A stretch of DNA of 64,000 nt from Patella vulgata. Taxonomy: Eukaryota; Mollusca; Gastropoda; Patellidae. The DNA lies in assembly GCF_932274485.2 (NCBI RefSeq), contig NC_065884.2, positions 59,148,546-59,212,545 of the forward strand. The letters are read 5' to 3'. Under the pieces are notes generated by a model. That model was not told where the DNA came from and ran no database searches. It saw nothing but the letters and a program-made list of their open reading frames with translations. This document shows positions 55,989-64,000 of the stretch, piece by piece. Position numbers and translations under genes: made by a program. Within the stretch, counting starts at the first letter, position 1, and every line of letters starts with the position of its first letter.

Positions 55989-56835
55989 TAAAAAACTAAA
56001 GCGAAACCTGTTCTAATTAATAAAAGGAACATTTTAAACTTATCTATAGGTGGTCTTAGCACCGTACATTTACTTTGGAACCTCGAAAAAGATCTTGCAT
56101 AACAGAAACAAAACACTTAGAAACCTGTTTCAAAAATACGTAAAAACTGTCAAATCAACTAGTTGTCTGAAAAACAATTGAATAGTTTCATGGTTGGACT
56201 CCAGCCTGCAGGCCGCGTGGATTTCCGGGAATCCCAATCTGGAAAAATCGACGTTAATCTGTGACCGGAACATAGACACAGAAAAACCAACGGATGCATA
56301 GCTCTTGGTAAATGTTACCTGGGAAAAGTGTCCCATATTGACATTTCGATGACGGTTCCGTCACAATCACATAGGGCCTACAATGAAAACATTTTAATGG
56401 CTAAATATAATTTCACGGTTCAACCATCAGCTGGAATTTTTCAGCGAGGCTTCCCCTTGTTAGTGATGAAGGCAGTGGCGGGGATGGAGGGGCAAAGATG
56501 GGACGAAGTCCTCTCGTGGGCTCCCAATGGAGAGTATGCCCCCCCCCCCCCCAATATTTTTTGAAAAATAGACTGCTGAAAATGCAGTGCAGTCTGGCCG
56601 TATTTCAGGCACTGATCGTCGAGATAAGCAGAGCTGACCAGATACCGCCTGCCGCCAAATCAATAGCTTGTCCGACAAGAGAGGAAAGTGTCAAACGAAC
56701 GGAGTGAGTGAATCAGAGTGAATGAGTATTCTCGCCGCGTTGAACGTATACCCCAAAACTTGGAGGATCGTAAAAAGCACTTCTTAGTTGGTTCACGTGT
56801 TAGGTTTATAGTAGGTTTACAGCAGGATGGGTTTG
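55989..56835. other. intergenic; poly-C repeat near 56540, no gene seen
   Basis: Contains a GGCAGTGGCGGGGATGGAGG..C(14) stretch (56470-56570) of the poly-G/poly-C dispersed type. The remainder shows nothing I can name. Confidence 0.4.
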
Positions 56836-57180
56836 GAAATGAAATGTCGTTTAATGTCCTACTGTTCTGCTCCGACGGGGCTAATGAAGACGGGCATACG
56901 CCATACTGTGTGCTATCAGGGAAATTTTGCTCGGGCAGCGGTACTATGGCCTACTCTTGTATCGAATTCCAACTGCCAAGGGATCTTTTGCGTGCACGCC
57001 TGTGTATACATGGGACCTCCGTTTTTGGTCACATCCAAACCACTAGACAGTCCTGCACCACTGACAAGGAGGAACCACGTCGGAAAATCCCGATGAACTT
57101 TCTCGACCAATGCAGGTATCGAACACGCGACCTCCAGACTAGCGGGCCAGCGTCTTACCCACTTAGTCACCGTGGCTCCG
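56836..57180 (-). mobile_element. SINE-A, nearly full length, reverse
   Basis: GAAATGAAATGTCGTTTAAT, GGGCATACGCCATACTGTGT, GATCTTTTGCGTGCACGCC, GAACACGCGACCTCCAGACT, GCGTCTTACCCACTTAGTCA. Confidence 0.88.
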
Positions 57181-57344
57181 GATGAGTTTGGTAAGAAATC
57201 ACTAGGACTCTACAACATGCAATGACTGGGAATGTGGAATTTAATCACTGTAGAAGGTATTGATTACCGAAACATATCACAAATATTTTATTTTATTTTG
57301 TAAAATTATGGGGGAAGGGGGAAAACGGGGGGAAGTCTGGATGA

Positions 57345-57545
57345 AGTGTGTATTGACCGACTTGGAACAGCGTCTAGTTGTTAGGATGGGACGAAAAATC
57401 TTTATCCCGTGTACACAATGCACGTAAAAGAACCCCACGCAGTAGGAATTCGCCGAAGAGTAGGTGGAAACGCCTCTGTCCGGGAAAATATCTCTGCGGT
57501 TGACGAAGAAAAGTAAGACGCCAAACCCCATTTCATATCATATAA
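57345..57545 (+). mobile_element. SINE-A, headless, diverged
   Basis: GTCTAGTTGTTAGGATGGGA, GCACGTAAAAGAACCCCACG, GACGCCAAACCCCATTTC. Confidence 0.7.
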
Positions 57546-58438
57546 TATCGTGTTGGGTTTCCGACGCTTTATAATTTCATTATTATTACAATAATACATA
57601 TACAAGGTACCAATAAAAATATTTAATTTGTTACATGTATATTACAACAATAGTTCAATTATACATAATAAGAATAATTCAATTAGCAATGTCGGCTACC
57701 TTTCATTGTTAAGGGTGATAGGTCAGAAAGGAAATCCGGATTATTGCATTTATAGCTAATAAATAGTTATACCCCAATCATGAGGATTATCCTGTTTACT
57801 TTAAACGGATAATGGGTGATTTAAGGCAAATAAAACCCACTTAAACTTAGAAAAGTTATGCTTTGGGTATTTCTAAGACGTCGTAACAGAATAATACTTA
57901 AACCTGCCTCGTACTTCTTTGTGCCTGTCGAACTGTCAATAAATGGTCTGATTCAATAGCGTAACGGTCTTATTATTGTTCCCCACGAGGATTAATGAAC
58001 CACGTGTGTTTTAGTCAGGAAATTGCCAGGTATACATTTCATATAGCAACCGCTCTCTCAAGCGAATCAAACCCAAATATTTTGAGTTGGATTTCAAACA
58101 AGAGAAACATAACAATGGCGAGCCGTGTAGATTATTTGGATTAATTAATCCTAAATTGGTTGATTTTATTTTTGTGTGGATGTTAAATATGACCATAGAA
58201 AATGTCTCTGGAAAAGAAAGGTAACTATTTTGATTTTCCAAAAATCTAATCAAAAGTTAAAGATCGATGTTCGGATACTGTTTACACATATGGTATAAGA
58301 AATTTCCAATCAAAGTCAGATATTGATCACCGGTTGATTTCTAATACCGACGACACATTATACTATAGTATTGTGGTTTATAATGACGACACAGAAGTTA
58401 ATTATTTCTGGACAGACTCTTTAATCATGATTAGTGCT
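57546..58438. other. nothing recognised
   Basis: AT-rich. No coding exon for the downstream DUF4062 gene could be identified here. Confidence 0.4.
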
Positions 58439-58451
58439 TTATTAGACCCAG

Positions 58452-58727
58452 GGGGGTTGGATGGCTTAGTGGTTAGCGCGTGCGCGCTGTATCTTTAAGT
58501 CTGTCATTGATTCAACTGGCGTGGTTTCGAATCCCCGGTTGTACGTGACAAGGAGTAGGGTCGCCTGCCCAACCTCGTGGATTTTCTCCGGGTCCTCCGG
58601 TTTCCTCCCACTGCTAAAGACCCCTACGCGCAAGCGAATTATAGAAATAAAATTGAACCATATGTTAGTCCCGAAATGACCTAGTTTGTGTCGAGTGGAC
58701 GTTAAACCCCATTTCTTTCTCTCTCTC
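58452..58727 (+). mobile_element. SINE-B, full length, with perfect 13-bp target duplication
   Basis: TTATTAGACCCAG lies at 58439-58451 and again at 58728-58740, fixing both ends. Box A is in ATGGCTTAGTGGTTAGCGCG, box B in GTGGTTTCGAATCCCCGGTT, the body holds CTCCGGTTTCCTCCCACTGC, and the 3' end is GGACGTTAAACCCCATTTC followed by TTTCTCTC repeats. It is the reference copy for SINE-B and a recent insertion. Confidence 0.96.
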
Positions 58728-58854
58728 TTATTAGACCCAGGTTCATCCAGTCACGAAATTCGGTTTACAAAAATGCCTTGACCGTCGCCATTATATTGTC
58801 GTTAGTGTGGCACTTCCATTGCTGCTACCATTACAAATTTATTTAGCTAATCAT

Positions 58855-59058
58855 TGGGTAGCCTAGCAGTCTAACGTATGTACTGTAGAATATAAGGGAT
58901 ATCATCCTGCAAGTATCGAGAGTTCAATCCAGGCCTGCCAAACTTCGTAGGGTTTCTCTGCAATCCCCGGTTTAATCTCACTGCAAGCAAATTGTTATTG
59001 TTGAAACAAAATATAGCACCTGTTAGTCCCGAATTAATCTAGTTTGTTTTGAATGAAA
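58855..59058 (+). mobile_element. SINE-B, old diverged copy
   Basis: GGGTAGCCTAGCAGTCTAAC, GAGAGTTCAATCCAGGCC, GTTAGTCCCGAATTAATCTAG, TTTGTTTTGAATG. Confidence 0.6.
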
Positions 59059-59061
59059 GTG

Positions 59062-59415
59062 ACATGAAATGGGGTTTAACGGCCTGGTTTTCTACGCCAA
59101 TCGGAATAATGAAGACGGGCTTACGCGATGCATTTTTCTATTAGGGAAATTTTACCCTGTCAGCGGTGTTCATCCCCTCTTCGTTGAAATCCAACTGTCA
59201 TGAGTTCGTTTACGTGCACGGCAACGAGTACACGGGACCTCGGTTTTTCGTCCCATACGAACGACTAGACACTTTTGCCTGCCAGGTCCATCACTGCACC
59301 ACTGACAGAGGGAATCCACGCTGACACAGTAACACTTCCCTGAGACCATTCTCGGTCAACACTTGACTCGAACTCTGGGCCCCCTTGGTTAGTGAGCCAA
59401 CGTGCTTCCGTTAAA
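59062..59415 (-). mobile_element. SINE-A, full length, reverse, diverged
   Basis: GAAATGGGGTTTAACGGCCT, GAATAATGAAGACGGGCTTA, GTTTACGTGCACGGCAACGA, TTTTTCGTCCCATACGAACG, CCTTGGTTAGTGAGCCAACG. Confidence 0.82.
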
Positions 59416-59558
59416 TGAACCAAAATAGGGAGTAAGTGTTCAGTTTATAGAACTACCATTTATAATGTTTATTATTGTGATAGGCGTAGAGTAGAGAACC
59501 CCATTAACAGTTTATTTTACAATAGTTAAATATGCTAGGACATCGACATACAAATATA

Positions 59559-60267
59559 TACTCTTCAAAAAAAAAGTAGGGGATATTCAGAAATAATACA
59601 AAACTGCGGAAATGCAGTGCTGTTTTTATTAGAGGTAACCAGTGTATGTTAATAACAGGCCAATTGCCTACACATAAACAGTTCATATGGGCGGCTAATC
59701 TGACGGCCCATTTCACTCGCAAAGAGATACACTATCAAAAGTGAAAATGGACAGTTTTGATTTTTGTCTTAATAATGATTGCTCCACCAATCCTCAGACA
59801 TTCAGCATGTCATCGTGGAATGCTCCTAATGAACCGTTCAATCACGATTTGGTGCAATCTGACCCACTCCTCTTGCAGTGCCACGGACAATTCTTGCAGT
59901 GTTGTCGGTTGACGTTGACGTCGACGGACATATCCCCGGATCAAATTAAACGTAATACACTAAAGCAAAGATACGCTTAACAGTAAATCTTATGCAAGAA
60001 CCGACAGGAAAGCAAACATGGATAGGATAAACCAGCAAGCGGCAGTTTTCATCAACCCTTCCTTGAAGTGTCAAATTTAACAATGAACCCCTCCCACGTG
60101 TATGGCGCTATTGCGTGTCGCACATGCAGCTCAGTGGTTCTGTTGGGGCGATACGTTCTTCGTCTGTGAACATACTCTCAAAGCATGTCAAGTGTCCATG
60201 ATTATGTATCATATCACAACCTGCATGGGTATTTGCATTTCAATATCTCCTACTTTTTTTAAGAGTA
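59559..60267 (-). mobile_element. decayed, internally deleted relative of the Tc1-type transposon
   Basis: 709 bp with inverted ends TACTCTTCAAAAAAAAAGTA / TACTTTTTTTAAGAGTA and TA flanks, close to but distinct from the 51-55 kb family (TACTCTTC against TACTATTC). Minus-strand remains of a transposase C-terminus lie at about 59790-59945 (RSIPR, LQEEW, LQELSVALQ-like words matching IRSMPRRIN and LAAALQQEW of the intact copies), with stops. The N-terminal two thirds are gone. Confidence 0.75.
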
Positions 60268-60269
60268 TA

Positions 60270-60727
60270 TACATGTATATCGCGACCGCTTCACTCACCA
60301 TCCTAACATTAAAGGGAAAGAAAAAACTATCTATTTAAATTTTCGTGTCACGCGCCGCTCGTCAAGAATGCTAACATGATTCAACATCCCAAGAACTTGA
60401 TATCATCAACAAGACTTCGTAAAACGTAACACGAACACGGATGCCCGACAATTTATTATCGAACCATGCTTTTTTTTATATCGGCGCATTGTACAGGGCG
60501 CATATTGTGATTGTCCCACACAAGTACCATGTAGTTAATCTGGCCCCACGGCTTTTACAAACATCCACGCCCTTACCGACTTTTTATTTCTAGCATTGAA
60601 ACACAATTTAACTTGTGTCATAGGAGGTGGGGGAATCCAAACAGTATACTCTGCACAGGGTCTGAATTATAATAAGACCGACCGACGCCGTACCATGGGT
60701 CAAATATTAATGCAAAGTATAACTTTT
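60270..60727. other. nothing recognised
   Basis: Upstream flank or intron of the DUF4062 gene. No exon could be supported. Confidence 0.4.
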
Positions 60728-60975
60728 ACCGAAAGTTCCTCGGGGTTTTCCGCGGTGAGGGGCTGACAAGGAACCGTCTCTAGTCGTTCGGATGGTACGA
60801 AAATCGAGGTCTCGTGTACGTAAAAGAACCCTTGACCGTTAGGATTCGAAATAAGAGTGGGCCATAGTGTCGCTGTTCCGGCAAAATTCCTCCCATAGCG
60901 CATGTCCATCTTCTTTTGCCCAGTCGGTGCAGAAAGGTATGATATTAAACCCCGTTTCGTTTCATTTTATTTAAT
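60728..60975 (+). mobile_element. SINE-A, headless copy just before a DUF4062-gene exon
   Basis: AAGTTCCTCGGGGTTTTCCG, TCGTTCGGATGGTACGAAAA, TATTAAACCCCGTTTCGTTTC. It ends about 20 bp before the acceptor of the exon at 60995, so it abuts the branch-point region. Confidence 0.8.
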
Positions 60976-60994
60976 TACTTTTTACCATTTGTAG

Positions 60995-63701
60995 TAAGTA
61001 GTAACATAAGATATGAAACTGACGATGATGTGGATGAAGAAGCTCTACAAAAACAGAAACAAGAGAAAGAGGGCGTTTATAGATATACACATCTTAATGA
61101 CGAGGACCGGACACTGGTAGTTAAATTATTCAGAGGACATATAGAGCTAGAGGAGGTACCAGATGTTCGAGCAAATATCGTCAAAATCTTCATCAGCTCC
61201 ACCTTTACAGGTTGGTACCTTTCTCTTGACCCTTGACCTCCACCTGATTTCAGTTACCAATCAAAGATTACACAGTGAAAACTTGTTAGTAATTGATCTT
61301 GAAATTTACACATGTCACAATTTTATAGAATACAATTACTGCTTATTACTGAGCAATATTTCGACTAGGATTCTCTAGTCATTATCAAGCAATGATAAAA
61401 TGTGAAAATATGATAAGACAATATATATATGTACACAACAATACTTAGTTAATGCTGACCAACCAGAGATACCCCTTAAGAACAATTTACCTGAGTATAC
61501 AGGTCTCAATTTTATAGAATATAATTACTGCTTATTACCGAGCAACGTTTCGACTAGGTTTCTCTTGTCTTTATCAAGCAAATGTATTCCATAGAAGTGT
61601 GACCAATGTACAAAGTTAAAAATACGTAGTATCAATATAAGTCACCCGTTTCACGTAAGTTCAACAGAGACTTGAAGTAAAATGTACGTAAGTCTATTTT
61701 AGAAGTATTTAGAATACTCTGCCTAATCTACGACAATCATTACTGTACTGGTTGTTGAGGGATGGATACCAGAACCCGAAACCCAAGTAACCTTTTGCCC
61801 CATAGTATGGATATGTAAATGTTGACACCCTTACACTTGCATGGGAATCTAGAACAAATCTCGGAACATAGTCATGGAAAACATCGTCCCCACGGCCAGA
61901 CAATCGAGTTCATGAACGTAGAGGTCTTTGGCAAACCTCGTTTACAAATTACACCACAAAACAATTCCCATGCCACTATCGTTATGATCTGCTTGCTTTC
62001 CAGATATGGAAGCAGAAAGAAATGCATTAGCTGAACACGTCTATCCCAGATTAAGAGAATCTTGCAGAGATAAATATGGAATAGATTTTCAGGTGAGAAT
62101 ATAGAAGGTTCCATACTTTTAGATCACATGCGATGTTGAATTGGTAATGTGATCTTCTACCAACGGTGTCAACTCAGGGATTCTAAAATGATAACACAAA
62201 CTAAACTGAAATGGTATTTAACATCCTACGACGGACTTTCCAATTTCAGGCCAGTGGCATAGCCCAAAAATGTAGGTGGTGGTGGTGGTGGTACTGTGTG
62301 TGTGTGTGTGTGTGTGGGGGGGGGCAAGGGCTTCCGATGTACCTACACATGACGCCCCCCCCCCCTACCCTAGAAAAGTTTGGAAAATAGGGTTTCATCT
62401 GAAGAGAGGAACTATGAAAATGACGGAAAATTTCAATTTGCAATATTGGCGTATTATGAACGTACCTATAATAATTTATGAGAAAAACGAAAAGTTTGAA
62501 TTTTGAAGATTATCACGCCTGGAGCAGGCATGAATTAATCTCATCCCCATCCTGAATTTAACCCGGAAAATTTTATACAATCTCCAGTTGGCTTTCTTAT
62601 GGTAGGTTTCTTCGGGTTTCGGTCTGCGGTCGTGGGCGCCCAACCAATCTCACTCGGCATTATGCATTATGTGCGGCTCGACGATCATATATTGTCATTA
62701 TAACTAAGGCGCCCCACCAATCATGTCATTATGGGTGCCCATCCACGATAAGGCACCCCACAAATCACGCCGTTTTGGGCGCCCCATCAATCAAGTTGTG
62801 GTGTTAATCGTGTGATTGATTATGAGGCGCCTCACCATTTGCTTATATTAATATAGCGACAGGATTGGCGAGGCGCCCATAAAACCAACTGCTATTGGTT
62901 GGTCGCCCCGCCAATCTCGTCGTGGGCGCCCAACCAATAATCACTTGACTTTATGGGTACGTCCATACTGATATGGGCAAGCTGGTCGTTGGCTTCGTAT
63001 TGCGCTAGCTACGGGCCTGAATTTAACCCTATTTACGTTGTGTTCATTAAATACTAAAACTCCGGAAAACCATGTTGTTCTAAATACGTGTAATACTCCA
63101 CTAAAACAAAATTCACAACAGCTATAACATTACATTATAAGAATAAGCATAAATCAGCAATGACGCTCAATGATATCTCCCTATGGGTGATGTGGGAACC
63201 AACTTCAAGAACTCTTGGTCGTGGAATGACGTCTAAGCAGTCTATGCATACGCCCTTTCGTTTAAAGACTGCCCCCACCCCCTCCAGCCTCCATCGGGAA
63301 TAACGAGATACTATTAATGTGATTGGTCAGTATGCCAATACTGTATCTTAATGCCAGATAATGCAACGACTATTTTGATTAGTCAGCAAGTAGGCGTATT
63401 AAAGAAAAAGACAATCGCCCATAATTGTTATTGGCGTAGCAATCGTTAATGAGAAGATAATGTTCGTTGCGACGGCTACAGGGATATTAAGTTGACAATA
63501 ACCCACTGTTCATAATATCAGTCTCTTTTGAAATTAATGAAGTTCTATCAAGATTGTTGAAATCCAACCTCTCTTATTTTGTAGGCAATAGATATGAGAT
63601 GGGGAGTACCTATAGAGGCTAGTGAAGATCATTCTGCTACAGATTTGTGTTTAGCGGAACTATATCATTGTCAGTCAACTTCAGTTGGACCAAACTTTGT
63701 G
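60995..63701 (+). CDS. DUF4062-domain protein like NWD1/NWD2 (NACHT and WD-repeat family), partial
   Basis: Three exons are clear: 60995-61210, 62004-62092 and 63585-63701, all GT-AG bounded with phases that join. The protein runs LVVKLFRGHIELEEVPDVRA, then IVKIFISSTFT with a spliced GDMEAERNALAEHVYPRLRE, then CRDKYGIDFQ, and then AIDMRWGVPIEASEDHSATD followed by CQSTSVGPNFV. IFISSTF..M..ER..L and DMRWGV..E.S.DH.......E...CQ..S.GPNFV are hallmarks of the DUF4062 domain that precedes the NACHT ATPase in NWD proteins. Other DUF4062 proteins such as NPHP3-like or TEP1-like ones remain possible. The first visible exon begins mid-codon and has no in-frame Met before the domain, so coding exons lie further upstream; the NACHT and repeat parts would lie past the window end. 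Role inferred only: a STAND-type signalling ATPase. Confidence 0.82.
61331..61590 (-). repeat. two tandem hammerhead-like motifs, about 183 bp apart, in the DUF4062 gene intron
   Basis: On the minus strand, both units (61331-61400 and 61514-61585) read CTTGATAA, a GACTAG..CTAGTC-type hairpin, GAAA, TTGCTC.GTAATAAGCAGTAATT. TGCT/AGCA would make stem III ending in GTA, and in the second unit flanking ATAGAATA-type complements could make stem I. The core differs from CUGAUGA (UUGAUAA plus one extra base before stem II). The layout of short tandem units with such motifs is that of metazoan retrozymes or Penelope-like element ends. Confidence 0.5.
62278..62360. repeat. (GGT)n, (GT)n, poly-G and poly-C cluster
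   Basis: Within 80 bp: about five GGT units, about nine GT units, a run of G and, slightly on, a C run of about 11. It is preceded by GGCCAGTGGCATAGCCCA, the usual lead of the poly-G dispersed repeat. Confidence 0.8.
62620..62960. repeat. GGCGCC(C)-rich interspersed repeat cluster in a DUF4062-gene intron
   Basis: The phrase (G)GGCGCCCCACCAATCA and variants recur about eight times in both orientations (near 62636, 62709, 62730, 62750, 62778, 62826, 62869 and 62926). The last pair forms a hairpin, ATTGGTTGGTCGCC..GGGCGCCCAACCAAT. Spacing is irregular, roughly 25-70 bp. No coding. Confidence 0.7.
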
Positions 63702-63884
63702 GTGAGTTTTAAATTTAAAATTGCAGATTGATATTCTGCTATGGAAATATCGGGTGGCGATATAGTCGTCGGGTTAGGAGACTTACATCTGGTCAGCGTT
63801 CAATGGCTTCAGGGATCTGCCGAGATTGTTAATTTTCGTAAAGGTATTATGCTATACGTGAACTCATATGGTATGCCACATATA

Positions 63885-64000
63885 TACTATTCAAAAAAAG
63901 TAGGGGATATTTGATTTTGGGGGCATAATACTAAAATATGCAAATGACTACGAAAAAAGTCACTATAGAACCTAACAGAAGAAACATTTCCAGTTACATG
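63885..64000 (+). mobile_element. Tc1-type transposon copy 3, left end, cut by the window edge
   Basis: The 116 bases present are identical to the first 116 of the copy at 54456, and TA precedes them. It lies in the intron after the third visible exon of the DUF4062 gene. Whether the rest is whole cannot be seen. Confidence 0.9.

Noticed and set aside
56718-57185. 155-codon open stretch on the plus strand
   Set aside because: Its larger part is a reverse SINE-A; similar peptides recur at every SINE-A copy.
58102-58135. Upstream start exon for the DUF4062 gene (ATGGCGAGCCG...)
   Set aside because: The frame closes after nine codons with no donor in it.
58452-58540. tRNA gene from box A and box B
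   Set aside because: The acceptor stem does not pair and the sequence continues as a SINE body with target duplication; it is a SINE head.
1-64000. CRISPR array, operon or bacterial system
   Set aside because: No regularly spaced direct repeats with unique spacers, no ribosome-binding sites or dense coding; genes are spliced and eukaryotic.

Overview
The window is animal nuclear DNA: AT-rich, intron-rich and full of transposons. It fits a lophotrochozoan, most probably a mollusc. The basis is the intron-split SMARCB1 and class I aldolase genes plus a dense load of tRNA-derived SINEs, MITEs and Tc1 elements of the kind common in mollusc genomes. The species cannot be named from sequence alone.

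Three host genes are supported. (1) SMARCB1 (SNF5/INI1), a core BAF/SWI-SNF subunit, lies on the minus strand with ten coding exons from 30632 down to 21989. All junctions are GT-AG, the phases agree, and the product is 379 aa. (2) A class I fructose-bisphosphate aldolase lies on the plus strand with seven coding exons from 41049 to 50012, a 363-aa product with the Schiff-base lysine, and a probable non-coding first exon ending at 36764. (3) The 5' part of a DUF4062 gene resembling the NWD family lies on the plus strand, with three exons between 60995 and 63701, and is open at both ends. SMARCB1 and aldolase are divergent, about 6 kb apart. The sequence shows no sign that the three genes work together.

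Layout. 1-17.8 kb: no host gene seen; SINE copies, MITEs and tandem repeats in AT-rich DNA. 17.9-20.8 kb: a nest, in which a decayed Tc1 transposase is split by a broken LTR-retrotransposon fragment that is itself split by a SINE. 20.8-30.7 kb: SMARCB1. 30.7-36.7 kb: intergenic, with SINEs and a 334-bp-period repeat array. 36.7-51 kb: aldolase, with introns 1 and 4 of about 4.3 kb each holding tandem repeats. 51-56 kb: two nearly identical Tc1-type transposons with intact transposase frames in opposite orientation, flanking a tandem repeat. 56-61 kb: SINEs and a decayed relative of the same transposon. 61-64 kb: the DUF4062 gene, whose introns hold hammerhead-like tandem motifs, a GGCGCC-rich repeat cluster and the start of a third transposon copy.

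Two SINE families dominate. SINE-A is about 370 bp with an (ATTTC)n-type tail, and SINE-B is about 275 bp with a (TC)n tail. They have different heads and bodies but nearly the same last 19 bp, which suggests a shared LINE partner. Protein identities rest on my memory of the families; no search was run.
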